DNA of 64,000 bases from Roseiarcus sp963709185 (GCA_963709185.1 CAVPVQ010000024.1:1-64000); one strand, 5' to 3'. Positions 36,644-46,323 are shown, counted from the stretch's first letter. Made by a program: numbers and translations. The notes: generated by a model from the sequence alone, not told the origin.

Positions 36644-37972
36644 ATGTCCTCAGCAGCGCCGGGCGCGTTGGGCGGAGCGCCGGAAGAACCGCTGTTTCGC
36701 AGGCTGCTGCGCGCCACCGAAATCGACACCCGCATGCTCGGGATGATCGGCGCGCTGGCGTTGATCTGGGTCGGCTTTCACCTCTACACCGTGATCATCG
36801 ACGGGCAGGGCTTGTTCCTGACGCCGCGCAATCTGTGGAACCTGCTGGTCCAGACCTCTTCCGTCGCGGTGATGGCGACCGGCATGGTGCTCGTCATCGT
36901 GATGCGCCACATCGATCTTTCGGTCGGCTCGATCCTCGGCTTCACCTCGACGATCATCGGCGTCACGCAGGTCTATCTGCTGCCGCACTATCTCGGTCTC
37001 GACAATCCCGCGACCTGGATCATCACGGTGATCATCGGCCTTGCGGTCGGCGCGGCGATCGGCGCGCTGCATGGGTCGCTGGTCGCCTATCTCGGCATTC
37101 CCGCTTTCATCGTCACGCTCGGCGGACAATTGTTCTGGCGCGGCGCGGCGTGGTGGGTCACCACCGGCGCGACGATCGCCCCGCTCGACGAGCGCTTCGC
37201 GCTGATGGGCGGCGGCCCGCTCGGCTCGATCGGCGCGGTCGCGAGCTGGGCGCTGGCGGGAGTGGCCTGCGTCGGCATCGTGATCGGCCTCTACACCGGA
37301 CGCCGGCGGCGCATGCGCTACAATTTCCCGCTGCGTCCGATGTGGGCGGAAGTGACGCTCGCGGCGATCGGCTGCTTCATCGCGCTCGGCGCGACATGGG
37401 TGGTGAACGCCTATCCCTGGCCGGAACGCGTCGCCGAGAACTATGCGACCGCCCACAATATCCCGGTGCCGGAGGACGGCGGCCTGTTCATCGCGACGGG
37501 TTACGCGATCCCGGTGCTGATCGCGCTGGCGGCCGGCGTCGCGATGACCTTCATGGCCAAGCGCACCCGGTTCGGGCGCTATATCTATGCGATCGGCGGC
37601 AACCCCGAAGCGGCGGAGCTGGCCGGGGTCAACACCAAGAAAATCACCGTGCTGGTGTTCACGGTGATGGGCCTGCTGGCGGCGATCTCGGGCTGCATCG
37701 AATCGGCGCGCCTCGACTCGGCGACCAATGTGCTCGGGCAGTTCGAGGAGCTCTATGTCATCGCCGCCGCGGTGATCGGCGGCACCTCGCTCGCTGGCGG
37801 CGTCGGGACCATCTATGGCGCGCTGATCGGCGCGCTGGTCATCCAGTCCCTGCAGTCGGGCATGGTGTTGCTCGGCTTCGACTCGGCGTTCCAGGAGATG
37901 GTGGTCGGCGTGGTGCTCGTTGGCGCGGTGGGCATCGACACGCTCTATCGCCGCAGAACCGCCAAGGGGTGA
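36644..37972 (+). CDS. xylH: xylose-type ABC transporter permease
   Basis: A 442-residue permease, longer than ribose-type permeases because of an extra periplasmic section, as in XylH. It has about ten to twelve membrane helices, with VLVIVMRHIDLSVGSILGFT, GAAWWVTTGATIAPLDER, GRYIYAIGGNPEAAELAGVN and VIAAAVIGGTSLAGGVGTIY. The ATG at 36644 has GGGGGGAGC upstream. xylG starts three bases after its stop codon. Confidence 0.88.
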   Translation: MSSAAPGALGGAPEEPLFRRLLRATEIDTRMLGMIGALALIWVGFHLYTVIIDGQGLFLTPRNLWNLLVQTSSVAVMATGMVLVIVMRHIDLSVGSILGFTSTIIGVTQVYLLPHYLGLDNPATWIITVIIGLAVGAAIGALHGSLVAYLGIPAFIVTLGGQLFWRGAAWWVTTGATIAPLDERFALMGGGPLGSIGAVASWALAGVACVGIVIGLYTGRRRRMRYNFPLRPMWAEVTLAAIGCFIALGATWVVNAYPWPERVAENYATAHNIPVPEDGGLFIATGYAIPVLIALAAGVAMTFMAKRTRFGRYIYAIGGNPEAAELAGVNTKKITVLVFTVMGLLAAISGCIESARLDSATNVLGQFEELYVIAAAVIGGTSLAGGVGTIYGALIGALVIQSLQSGMVLLGFDSAFQEMVVGVVLVGAVGIDTLYRRRTAKG

Positions 37973-37975
37973 GCC

Positions 37976-38764
37976 ATGGACGCTGAAGGGAATACCCCGC
38001 TCGTCGAGATGAAGGACATCTCGATCGCGTTCGGCGGCCTCAAGGCGGTCGACCATGTCTCGATCGATCTTTACCCCGGCGAGGTGGTCGGGCTGCTCGG
38101 CCACAACGGCGCCGGCAAGTCGTGCCTGATCAAGATCCTGTCGGGCGCCTACAAGCGCGACGAAGGAACCATCCGGATCAATGGCGAGGACGCGACGATC
38201 AACAACCCGCGCGACGCCAAGAGCTACGGCATCGAGACGATCTACCAGACCCTCGCTCTGGCCGACAATATCGACGCCGCCTCGAACCTCTACCTCGGTC
38301 GCGAAATCCTCACGCGATGGGGCACGCTCGACGATTCGGCGATGGAATCGGAAGCGCGCAAGGTGATGGCGCGGCTCAATCCCAACTTCCGCCGCTTCAA
38401 GGATCCGGTGACCTCGCTCTCCGGCGGCCAGCGCCAATCGGTGGCGATCGCGCGGGCGATTCACTTCAATGCGCGCATCCTCATCATGGACGAGCCGACC
38501 GCGGCGCTCGGGCCGCACGAGACCGCGCAGGTCGGCGAACTGATCAAGCAGCTCAAGTCCGAAGGCATCGGCATTTTCCTGATCAGCCATGACATCCACG
38601 ACGTCTTCGATCTCGCCGATCGCGTCGCGGTGATGAAGAACGGCCAGCTCGTCGGAATCGGCCATGTCAAGGACCTGACCAAGGACGAAGTGCTCGGCAT
38701 GATCATTCTCGGCAAGTGCCCGCCCGGCGCGATCCCCGGCCCCGGCGCGTTCCAGACCAATTGA
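37976..38764 (+). CDS. xylG: xylose-type ABC transporter ATP-binding protein (single domain)
   Basis: A 262-residue single-domain ABC ATPase: Walker A GHNGAGKSCLIK (Cys replaces the usual Thr/Ser after the Lys-Ser), signature LSGGQRQSVAIARAI, Walker B ILIMDEPTAAL, and ISHDIHDVF (His switch). Enterobacterial XylG has two ABC domains; the single-domain form with XylF/XylH is common in alphaproteobacteria and works as a homodimer. Stops 26 bases before the convergent permease gene. Confidence 0.88.
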   Translation: MDAEGNTPLVEMKDISIAFGGLKAVDHVSIDLYPGEVVGLLGHNGAGKSCLIKILSGAYKRDEGTIRINGEDATINNPRDAKSYGIETIYQTLALADNIDAASNLYLGREILTRWGTLDDSAMESEARKVMARLNPNFRRFKDPVTSLSGGQRQSVAIARAIHFNARILIMDEPTAALGPHETAQVGELIKQLKSEGIGIFLISHDIHDVFDLADRVAVMKNGQLVGIGHVKDLTKDEVLGMIILGKCPPGAIPGPGAFQTN

Positions 38765-38790
38765 CGGCCTGAGGCGCCTCGCTTCGGACG

Positions 38791-39684
38791 TCAGCTCTTG
38801 ACGGCGCCCGCCGTCAGCCCGGCGACGATGTATTTCTGCGCCATGACGAACATAACGATGGCCGGCACGATGTTGAGCGTGATGAAGGCGAGCACCAGTT
38901 GCCAGCGCGTTGAATACTGGCCCTGATAGGCCATCAGGCCGAGCGTCCAGGGGTAGCGGCTCTCGCTGTTGAGCACGACCAGCGGCAGCAGATAGTTGTT
39001 CCAGCTATTGACGAAGGCGATCACCGCCACCGTCGACAGAATGGGCGTCGAGAGCGGCAGCGTGATGTAGAGGAAGTAGCGGATATAACCGCATCCATCC
39101 ATCAGCGCCGCGTCGAGCAGCTCGGTCGGCAATTGGCGGAACGCGTTGCGCAGCAGCAGGACGCTCATCCCCAGCGCGAACGCGACCTGCGGCAATACGA
39201 TGCCCCAGTGCGAATCCAGCAGCCCGAGGTCGCGGATCTTGATGAACAGCGGCAGGATCGCCGTCGCCGACGGGAACAGCAGGCCGAGCAGCATGTAGTT
39301 CAGCAGGAACCGTTCACCGAAGAAACGCAGGTGCGCGAAGGTGAACGCCGCCATCGACGAGAGGACCAGGGTCAACGCCACCGTCAGCAGCGCGATCAGC
39401 AGCGAGTTGCCGAGGACCTGCCAGTAGCGCAGTCCGGACAGGATCTCCCAGTAATTGTCCCACACCCAGACTTTCGGCAAGCCGAACGGATTGGCGCGCA
39501 GGTCGCCGAGCTCCTTGAAGCCGCCGAGCGCGGTCGCCGCCAGCGGCGTCAGCACGATGCCGGCGAGGATGATCAGCAGCGCCAGTTGCGCCACGCGCGC
39601 GAGGCCGGCTGGCGCGCCCCCTGGAAGCCATGGCCCGATTGCGCCCGGCGCGGCGAGCGGCTCTGAGAGGCTGCTGTCAGTCAT
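38791..39684 (-). CDS. CUT1 sugar ABC transporter permease (MalG-type)
   Basis: A 297-residue permease with six hydrophobic segments and the EAA loop DAALMDGCGYIRYFLYITLP at about residues 188-208, the ATPase contact site. The N-terminus is extended (MTDSSLSEPLAAPGAIGPWL). The start overlaps the upstream MalF-type gene by eight bases. Partner of the two genes upstream; no ATPase gene follows. Confidence 0.87.
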   Translation of the reverse strand: MTDSSLSEPLAAPGAIGPWLPGGAPAGLARVAQLALLIILAGIVLTPLAATALGGFKELGDLRANPFGLPKVWVWDNYWEILSGLRYWQVLGNSLLIALLTVALTLVLSSMAAFTFAHLRFFGERFLLNYMLLGLLFPSATAILPLFIKIRDLGLLDSHWGIVLPQVAFALGMSVLLLRNAFRQLPTELLDAALMDGCGYIRYFLYITLPLSTPILSTVAVIAFVNSWNNYLLPLVVLNSESRYPWTLGLMAYQGQYSTRWQLVLAFITLNIVPAIVMFVMAQKYIVAGLTAGAVKS

Positions 39685-40594
39685 CGCGCATCACCCATCG
39701 TCGGTAGCCGAACGCGAACGTGACGCAGAACAGGAACAGCACCACGCCGACCGCCGAGCCAAACCCGACCCGCATCCGCGTGACGCCGAAGAAATAGAGA
39801 TAGGACACCATCGTGTTGGTGGTGTCGAACGGGCCGCCGCCGGTGAGCGGCACGATCATGTCGAACAATTGCAGCGCGCCGACCACCGAGAAAAACACCG
39901 ACAGGCGGATCATCGGTCCCAGGAGCGGCAGGGTAATGTAACGGAACCGCTGGAAGGCGGTCGCGCCATCCATTTCGGCCGCCTCGAGCAGGGTTCCGTC
40001 GATGCTCTGCAGGCCGGCGATGTAGAGCATCATGTGAAATCCGAAATACTTCCAGATGATGACGATCAGCACCGCCGAGAACGCCCAGTTCTTGTCGGCG
40101 AGGAGGAACACCGGATGCGCGCCGATGAGGCTGGTGATTCCCGCGACCAATCCATAGTCGCCGTCGAATACGAAACGCCAGATCAGGCCGGCGGCGATAT
40201 CGGCGAGTATGTAGGGCAGGAAGAAAATCATGCGGAAGGCGACGGCGCCGACGATCCGTTTGGCGAGAATCAGCGCAACGCCGAGCGCGAGCGGCAACTG
40301 GATCGCCAGTGACGCGACGATGATGAGAAGATTGTTGAGGAGCGCCCGCTCGAAGGCGGCGTTGCCGATCAGCGAGAGGTAGTTTCGCAGCCCGACGAAA
40401 TTCTGGGGCCGACCATAGCCGTTCCAGTTGTAGAAACTGTACCAGGCGGCCTCGCCCATCGGCATCACGACGAAGACCGTGAACAGCAGCACGGCGGGCG
40501 GCAGGAAAATCAGGAGCGTCAGCCAGCCGCGGCTGCCGGCGCGGCGCGAGGTGTCGCCGGGAACTGCGATCGCCGTCGCCAATGTTCGCCTCAT
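39677..40594 (-). CDS. CUT1 sugar ABC transporter permease (MalF-type)
   Basis: A 305-residue permease with six membrane helices. GWLTLLIFLPPAVLLFTVFV is the first, and EAAEMDGATAFQRFRYITLPL is the EAA loop. Follows the solute-binding protein gene after a 72-base gap that holds a strong hairpin. Substrate unknown. Confidence 0.87.
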   Translation of the reverse strand: MRRTLATAIAVPGDTSRRAGSRGWLTLLIFLPPAVLLFTVFVVMPMGEAAWYSFYNWNGYGRPQNFVGLRNYLSLIGNAAFERALLNNLLIIVASLAIQLPLALGVALILAKRIVGAVAFRMIFFLPYILADIAAGLIWRFVFDGDYGLVAGITSLIGAHPVFLLADKNWAFSAVLIVIIWKYFGFHMMLYIAGLQSIDGTLLEAAEMDGATAFQRFRYITLPLLGPMIRLSVFFSVVGALQLFDMIVPLTGGGPFDTTNTMVSYLYFFGVTRMRVGFGSAVGVVLFLFCVTFAFGYRRWVMRDD

Positions 40595-40610
40595 GCTCGC
40601 CGGGTAAATT

Positions 40611-40642
40611 CGAGCCCCGCTCCGGCAGCGGAGCGGGGCTCG
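40611..40642 (-). promoter_or_regulatory. strong intercistronic hairpin after the solute-binding protein gene
   Basis: A perfect 13-base-pair stem CGAGCCCCGCTCC/GGAGCGGGGCTCG with a six-base loop, not followed by a T-run on the minus strand. Expected to stabilise the upstream solute-binding-protein message and reduce permease expression. Confidence 0.65.
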
Positions 40643-40666
40643 ATTCTCACATCACAAGCCGCCCGT

Positions 40667-41923
40667 CTACTGTTGCTCAAAAGCGTCCTGGATCGCCGCC
40701 GCTCCGGCTTCCGGCTTCATTTCGCCCGCGGCGACCGCGACCGAAATGTCATTGATAACGCGTCCGACCGACGGACCGAGATCCTGATCGAAATAGTTCT
40801 GGTGATAGGTCGTCGCGGCGAGATCGTTCGCCAGGTGTTTGACGAGCGGATCGACGATCGATGCTTCGGCGCCCTTGACGACGGGGATATAGGCGCCGGT
40901 CGCCGCGGCTTCCTTCGCATATTTCGCCTGGCTGAAATACTTGAGGAAGTCGACGGCTTCAGGCGGCGCGGTCTTCGTCACGAGCCAGCCATTGATGCCG
41001 CCGAGCGTGTCGGACACCTTGCCCTTGCCCCCGGGCACGCTGGGGAAGGACAGGATGCCGATGTCCTCCGCCGGCAGGCCCTTGCCGCTCGCCGAATTCG
41101 GCCCCTGCATCCCGAGCAGCCACTGGCCCATGAGGTCCATCGCGGCCTTTCCGTCACCGAAAATTCCGGCCGATTCGGTATGTTTCGTCGAGAGATAGCC
41201 GGGCTGGAACGGCTCGAGCGCGGCCAGTTCGCGCAGACGCTTGCCGGCCTCGACAAAGGTGTCGTTCTTGAAGCCGCCATTCTTGCCGGCCTTCGCGTCG
41301 GCCAGCGCGGTGTCGCCGCCGATGCGCATGACCAGGTAGGAATAGTAGAAGTGCATCGGCCACTTCTCCCCGGCGCCGACGACGATCGGGGTGATGCCGG
41401 CGGCCTTGAGCTTCTTCACCGCGCCGAGGAAATCGTCCCAGCTCTTGATATCCTCCGCCTTCACGCCGGCCTTCTCGAACAGCTTCTTGTTGTAATAAAA
41501 GGCGACCTCGCCCACTTCGAACGGCACCCCGACGACCTTGCCATCGACCTTGAACGCGTCGACCGCCGTGGGGGACATCGTGGACTCGACGGACGCCACA
41601 TCGGCGGTAATGTCTTTGAGGAAGCCGGCCTTGTCCTGCGCCTGCATGACGCCGCCGGCCCAGCTGTAGAACAAGTCCGGACGGGAATCGCTGGACTGCA
41701 GCATCGTCGTCAGCTTGGCCTTGAAGGCCTCGTTCTCCAGATACTTGAACTCAACCTTCACGCCCTTGTGCTCGGCGTTGTAATCGTTGGCGATCTTCTC
41801 CCAAACCGCCTTTTGGCCGGGGTTTTCGCTGACATGCAGAACGGTGATGTTCGTGTCGGCGAAGGCGACCGTCGCGCCGAGCGCCAAGCCAAAGGATGCG
41901 AACGCCAGTTTTCGAAAGATCAT
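40667..41923 (-). CDS. extracellular solute-binding protein (CUT1 sugar importer)
   Basis: A 418-residue periplasmic protein with a signal peptide (MIFRKLAFASFGLALGATVA, cleaved after AFA). Typical family-1 binding protein: TNITVLHVSENPGQKAVWEK, VVGVPFEVGEVAFYYNKKLF, WPMHFYYSYLVMRIGGD and GKAAMDLMGQWLLGMQ. First gene of the minus-strand permease operon, divergent from the ROK regulator, which probably controls it. Substrate not known; oligosaccharides are likely. Confidence 0.87.
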   Translation of the reverse strand: MIFRKLAFASFGLALGATVAFADTNITVLHVSENPGQKAVWEKIANDYNAEHKGVKVEFKYLENEAFKAKLTTMLQSSDSRPDLFYSWAGGVMQAQDKAGFLKDITADVASVESTMSPTAVDAFKVDGKVVGVPFEVGEVAFYYNKKLFEKAGVKAEDIKSWDDFLGAVKKLKAAGITPIVVGAGEKWPMHFYYSYLVMRIGGDTALADAKAGKNGGFKNDTFVEAGKRLRELAALEPFQPGYLSTKHTESAGIFGDGKAAMDLMGQWLLGMQGPNSASGKGLPAEDIGILSFPSVPGGKGKVSDTLGGINGWLVTKTAPPEAVDFLKYFSQAKYAKEAAATGAYIPVVKGAEASIVDPLVKHLANDLAATTYHQNYFDQDLGPSVGRVINDISVAVAAGEMKPEAGAAAIQDAFEQQ

Positions 41924-42119
41924 CGTCTCCTCCCGGGAGAGAGTTCAGCGTCGGACATTCGTTCTATTTGTCCGCTATGCGTATTAAATCTGTCCTGTCT
42001 GTCGGCGCCTGTCAAGCGAGGCTCGGCGTTTCCGGTTTCCGCCATTGACACCCCATCGGGGGGATGAAATTAATTCCGGCGCCCGAACAAATAATCCGCG
42101 AGACCAGACCGCCCCCGCG

Positions 42120-43349
42120 ATGAAAACCGCCGATCCCGAATTGATGCGCGCCATCAATCGCTTCCATGTGATGGACGCGATCCGGCGGTTCGGCCCGATT
42201 TCCCGGGTCGAAATATCGCAGTTCACCGAATTGAGCGCCACCACCGTCTCGGCGATCACCGCGGCGCTGCTCGACGATCGCCTGATCATTCCGCTGCAGG
42301 TCGGGGCGGTGCGCGACGCCGGGCGCGGGCGCCCGCGCGTGATGCTGAAGCTCAATCCGGACGCCGCCTTCGTCGTCGGGGTCAAACTCGCCCCGGACCA
42401 GATCACCGTCGCGACCACCAATTTCTGCGCCGACGTGCTGCACAGCCTCACCTTGCCGATTCGCGTCGACCGTCAGCCGGCCTCGGTGATCGCCGATCTG
42501 GTCGAGGACGGGGTGCGCCAATGCGTGAGCGACGCCCGGCTGGCGATGGAGAAGATCGCCGGCGTCTGCGTCGGCCTGCCCGGCGTCGTCGAGCGGGCGG
42601 CGGGCGTCTGCCGGCAGAGCCCGATCTTCAGCGAGCGCGACGTGAATTTCGGCGCCGAACTGACCAGGCGGCTCGGCGTCGCCGTCTCGATCGACAGCGA
42701 CGTCAATCTCGTCACGCTGGCCGAGCACTGGTTCGGGCAGGCGCGCGGCCTCAACGACTTCCTGGTGGTCAGCGTCGAGCACAGCCTCGGTCTGGGCATC
42801 CTGCACAATGGCGAACTGCTGCGCGGCGCCAACGGCCTCAGCCCGGATTTCGGCGACATCATGGTCCGCCCGCCCGGCAGCGGCGGCGGCCGGCTCGCCG
42901 CCTGGGCCTCCGAAGCCTCGGTGCTCGGCGAGGCCGAGATCGCGCTGCGCGGCAGCAAGCACGAGACGGCGTTTCGCGCCGGCCGCAGCATGGCCGTGCT
43001 GCTGCAACTGGCCGCCGAGGGCGACCAGCGCTGCGTCGGCATCCTCGCGTCGGCCGGCGAGGCGCTGGGATTCGCGATCGCCAACCTGATCACCCTGTTC
43101 GCGCCGCCCAAGGTGATCGTCGCCGGCCGGACCATGGCGACCAGCGCGTTCTTCATCGGCCCGCTGCGCGAAACCGTCGCCGCGCTGGTTCCGGCCAGTC
43201 ATGCCGACGTCGCCGAGATTGTCGTGCGCGAATGGAGCGACGGCATCTGGGGGCGCGGCGCGGCGGCGATGACGCTGCGCGAGCTCTATGGCGCCCCGTG
43301 GGGCACCACCGGCCCCGCCCCGATCCCGGCGCCTCTGGCGCGACTCTAG
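42120..43349 (+). CDS. ROK-family transcriptional regulator
   Basis: A 409-residue protein with an N-terminal winged helix (RRFGPISRVEISQFTELSAT, then SAITAALLDDRLI) and a C-terminal sugar-kinase-like ROK domain (DAAFVVGVKLAPDQITVATT, GVCVGLPGVVERAAGVC). The usual zinc-binding HxxCxCGxxGC motif is missing; that region reads LSPDFGDIMVRPPGSGGG, so zinc binding appears lost and effector sensing may differ. It is divergent from the ABC importer and followed by two sugar-modifying genes, which suggests it represses both until a sugar appears. The start has no strong ribosome binding site. Confidence 0.85.
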   Translation: MKTADPELMRAINRFHVMDAIRRFGPISRVEISQFTELSATTVSAITAALLDDRLIIPLQVGAVRDAGRGRPRVMLKLNPDAAFVVGVKLAPDQITVATTNFCADVLHSLTLPIRVDRQPASVIADLVEDGVRQCVSDARLAMEKIAGVCVGLPGVVERAAGVCRQSPIFSERDVNFGAELTRRLGVAVSIDSDVNLVTLAEHWFGQARGLNDFLVVSVEHSLGLGILHNGELLRGANGLSPDFGDIMVRPPGSGGGRLAAWASEASVLGEAEIALRGSKHETAFRAGRSMAVLLQLAAEGDQRCVGILASAGEALGFAIANLITLFAPPKVIVAGRTMATSAFFIGPLRETVAALVPASHADVAEIVVREWSDGIWGRGAAAMTLRELYGAPWGTTGPAPIPAPLARL

Positions 43350-43359
43350 GAGACCTCGC

Positions 43360-44457
43360 GTGCGGCCTGTCGGCGTCGGAATCATCGGCTGCGGCAACAT
43401 CAGCCCGGCATACTTAAGAGCGGCGAAGAAATTTCCGATCCTGGATATCGTCGCGCTGGCCGACCTCAACCCGGCCGCCGCCGAACGCCGGTCGGCCGAG
43501 TTCGGGGTTCCCGCGCGTTCGATCGAGGCGCTGCTCGCCGACCCCGCAATTGAGATCGTGCTGAACCTCACGATCCCCAAGGCGCATGTCGAGGTCGGGC
43601 TGCGGGCGGTCGCCGCCGGCAAGCATGTCCACTCCGAGAAGCCGCTCGGCGTCAATGTCGCCGAGGCCGGCAAACTGATCGCCGCCGGCGAGGCGAAGGG
43701 CGTGCGGATCGGCTGCGCGCCCGACACGTTTCTCGGCGGCTCGCACCAGACCGCGCGCAAACTGATCGACGAAGGTGCGATCGGCCGGCCGATCGGCGGG
43801 ACCGCCTTCTTCATGTGCCCCGGCCATGAGCGATGGCATCCCGATCCCGGCTTCTACTACCTGCGCGGCGGCGGTCCGATGCTCGACATGGGGCCCTATT
43901 ACATCACCGACCTCGTCAACCTGCTGGGTCCCGTCGCGCGGGTCAGCGGCATGGCGACTCGGCTGCGCGGCGAACGCGTCATCACCAGCGAACCGCTCAA
44001 GGGAACGCGCATTCCGGTCGAGGTGGCGACCCACGTCACCGGGACACTCGAATTCGTCGACGGCGCGGTGGTCTCCATCACCATGAGCTTCGACGTGCCG
44101 CGTCACAAGCACGCGCCGATCGAGATCTACGGCGAGAAGGCGTCGCTGCTGGTTCCCGACCCCAACTACTTCTGGGGCGCGATCGAGATTGCCGGCGCCG
44201 GCGAGGACTGGCGCGTCCTGCCGACCGAACACCCTTACGCCGATTTCAACTACCGCAGCATCGGCGTCGCCGACATGGCGCAGGCGATCCGCACGAACCG
44301 CCCGCATCGGGCGAGCGGCGCGCTGGCCTATCACGTGCTGGAGGTCATGGAGGCGTTCCAGCGATCGTCCGACACGGGCGCGTTCGTATCGATCGACAGC
44401 CGGCCGCCGCGGCCGGCAATGCTCCCCGCCGGGCTCGCCGCGGGCGAACTCGACTGA
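43360..44457 (+). CDS. Gfo/Idh/MocA family oxidoreductase
   Basis: A 365-residue dehydrogenase: Rossmann motif VGIIGCGNISPAYLRAAKKF, catalytic HSEKPLGVN and a C-terminal domain with LRGGGPMLDMGPYYITDLVN. The pattern (GGGPMLDMGPYY) occurs in NAD(P)-dependent sugar dehydrogenases next to ThuA and ABC importers. The GTG at 43360 has AGGAG eight bases upstream and follows the ROK stop by ten bases, so it is co-transcribed. Substrate unknown; oxidation of the imported sugar is inferred. Confidence 0.87.
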   Translation: MRPVGVGIIGCGNISPAYLRAAKKFPILDIVALADLNPAAAERRSAEFGVPARSIEALLADPAIEIVLNLTIPKAHVEVGLRAVAAGKHVHSEKPLGVNVAEAGKLIAAGEAKGVRIGCAPDTFLGGSHQTARKLIDEGAIGRPIGGTAFFMCPGHERWHPDPGFYYLRGGGPMLDMGPYYITDLVNLLGPVARVSGMATRLRGERVITSEPLKGTRIPVEVATHVTGTLEFVDGAVVSITMSFDVPRHKHAPIEIYGEKASLLVPDPNYFWGAIEIAGAGEDWRVLPTEHPYADFNYRSIGVADMAQAIRTNRPHRASGALAYHVLEVMEAFQRSSDTGAFVSIDSRPPRPAMLPAGLAAGELD

Positions 44458-44507
44458 AGCGCAGCGCGCGCCGGCCGGCGCGAAACCGAACAACGGAGGA
44501 CAGGAAC

Positions 44508-45149
44508 ATGCGCGAGGCGCTGATCGTCTGGGGCGGATGGAGCGGCCACGAACCCGAGAAGGGCGCCAGCATCATTGGCGGCATGCTCGAGGAAGAGGGC
44601 TTCAAGGTCTATATCGAAAACACCACCGAAGCCTTCGCCGACCCGGCGATCGCCGACATGAGCCTGATCGTGCCGATCTACACGATGTCGAAAATCGAAA
44701 AGGAGGAGCTCGACAATCTGACCGCCGCGGTTCGCAGCGGCGTCGGCTTGGGGGGCTATCACGGCGGCATGTGCGACGCGTTCCGCGAGGCGGTCGACTA
44801 CCACTTCATGTGCGGCGGCCAATGGGTCGCCCATCCCGGCGGGATCATCGACTATCGCGTCGACATCACGCGCCCCGACGATCCGATCGTGAAGGGGCTG
44901 AGCAGCTTTCCCTATCGCTCCGAGCAATATTACATGCACGTCGATCCGTCGAACGAAGTGCTGGCGACGACGACGTTCTCCGGCGCGCACGCGCCATGGG
45001 TCGAGGGCGTGGTGATGCCGGTGGTGTGGAAGCGCAGGCACGGCGCGGGCCGGGTGTTCTATTCCTCGCTCGGCCATGTCGCGAGCGAGTTCGAAGTCCC
45101 GGAAATGCGCACCATCCTGCGGCGCGGCCTGTTGTGGGCGGCGCGCTGA
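44508..45149 (+). CDS. ThuA-like domain protein (glutamine amidotransferase-like fold)
   Basis: A 213-residue protein, about ThuA length: EALIVWGGWSGHEPEKGASI, GVGLGGYHGGMCDAF, SEQYYMHVDPSNEVLATT and RVFYSSLGHVASEF. ThuA proteins act in disaccharide (trehalose/sucrose/maltitol) utilisation in rhizobia, with ThuB, which is a Gfo/Idh/MocA dehydrogenase. Here the preceding gene is such a dehydrogenase, so the pair could be a thuA/thuB-like set. Last gene of the ROK operon; GGAGGA lies upstream of the start. Confidence 0.85.
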   Translation: MREALIVWGGWSGHEPEKGASIIGGMLEEEGFKVYIENTTEAFADPAIADMSLIVPIYTMSKIEKEELDNLTAAVRSGVGLGGYHGGMCDAFREAVDYHFMCGGQWVAHPGGIIDYRVDITRPDDPIVKGLSSFPYRSEQYYMHVDPSNEVLATTTFSGAHAPWVEGVVMPVVWKRRHGAGRVFYSSLGHVASEFEVPEMRTILRRGLLWAAR

Positions 45150-45164
45150 CGGCGACCTGCCGGG

Positions 45165-46310
45165 TCAGGCCGACTTCGCGCTCGGCTCGCCGGCGATCCA
45201 TACGCCGCGCACGCTGAGGTCATCGGCCAGGTGAACGAGATCGGCGGGGAAGCCCGGCCTTAGCCGCCCGAGGCGGTGGTCGACGCGGAGCAGGCGCGCC
45301 GGGGTCAGCGTCGCCATCTTCAGCGCGTCGGCGAGGGCGATGCCCAGCGTTTGCGTCGCGTAGCGCACCGCGTCCATCAGGGTGATCGCCGCCCCGGCCA
45401 GCGTGCCGTCGTCGAGCGTCAGCCTGGTGCCGACCTGGGTGACCCGGCGGCCTTCGAGATAGAACACCTTGGGGCCGCCCGCCGCCGGCGGCATGGCGTC
45501 CGACACCAGCGCGATGCCGTCCGCGCCTCTGGCGTTGAACGCCGCGCGGGCCGCCGTCTCGTGCACATGATGGCCGTCCGCGATGAAGCCGCACAGCACG
45601 CTGCGATCGGCGAGCGCCGCGCCGACGAGGCCCGGCTGGCGATGACCGAGCTGGCTCATCGCATTGTAGAGATGGGTGACCGCGCTGGCCCCGGCGGCGA
45701 ACGCGGCGATCGCCTCCTCGGCGGTCGCCTCGGCATGGCCGAGGCTGACGATGACGCCCGCCGCGGCGAGCCGGGCGATCAGCGCGTTGTCGACGCCGCA
45801 GGGCGCGAGCGTCACCACCATCACGCCGCTCCGCGCCGCGATCAGATCGTCAGCGTCTTCGCGGCTCATCGCGCGGATGAACCCAGCGGGATGGGCGCCC
45901 TTGCGGCGCGGATCGATGAACGGCCCTTCGACATGAATCCCGAGGACGCCGGGAACGCTTAGTTGCGCCGCGCCGGCGGCGGCCAGCGCCATCGCCATTC
46001 TGTCCGGCGCGTCGGTGATGAAGGTCGGCAGCAGCGACGTCGTGCCGTCGGTGCGATGCGCCTCGACGATGGCGCGGATGCCGGGAACCGTCGGCGTCTC
46101 GTTGAATAACACGCCGCCGCCGCCATTGACCTGCCAGTCGATGAGACCGGGCGCCAACACACCGCCGGCAAGATCGCAGCGCTCGGCGCCGGGCGGGCAT
46201 TGCGAAAGCGGCGTCACAGCGACGATCGCGCGGCCGTCGACGACGAGCGCGTGATCGTCGATCATCCGCTCGCCGTCGAACAGACGCGCGCCGGTGAACG
46301 CCTTCAGCAT
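45165..46310 (-). CDS. nagA: N-acetylglucosamine-6-phosphate deacetylase
   Basis: A 381-residue amidohydrolase that hydrolyses GlcNAc-6-phosphate to glucosamine-6-phosphate and acetate. Metal and catalytic motifs are present: HVEGPFIDPRRKGAHP, SLGHAEAT, THLYNAMSQ and LVSDAMPPA (catalytic Asp). Fifth block: GIALADALKMATLTPARLLR. The start is chosen at MLKAFTGARLFDG; the frame extends upstream over the end of the SIS gene but is junk there. Last gene of the minus-strand nag operon. Confidence 0.93.
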   Translation of the reverse strand: MLKAFTGARLFDGERMIDDHALVVDGRAIVAVTPLSQCPPGAERCDLAGGVLAPGLIDWQVNGGGGVLFNETPTVPGIRAIVEAHRTDGTTSLLPTFITDAPDRMAMALAAAGAAQLSVPGVLGIHVEGPFIDPRRKGAHPAGFIRAMSREDADDLIAARSGVMVVTLAPCGVDNALIARLAAAGVIVSLGHAEATAEEAIAAFAAGASAVTHLYNAMSQLGHRQPGLVGAALADRSVLCGFIADGHHVHETAARAAFNARGADGIALVSDAMPPAAGGPKVFYLEGRRVTQVGTRLTLDDGTLAGAAITLMDAVRYATQTLGIALADALKMATLTPARLLRVDHRLGRLRPGFPADLVHLADDLSVRGVWIAGEPSAKSA

Positions 46311-46323
46311 CGCAGCGCCCGCG

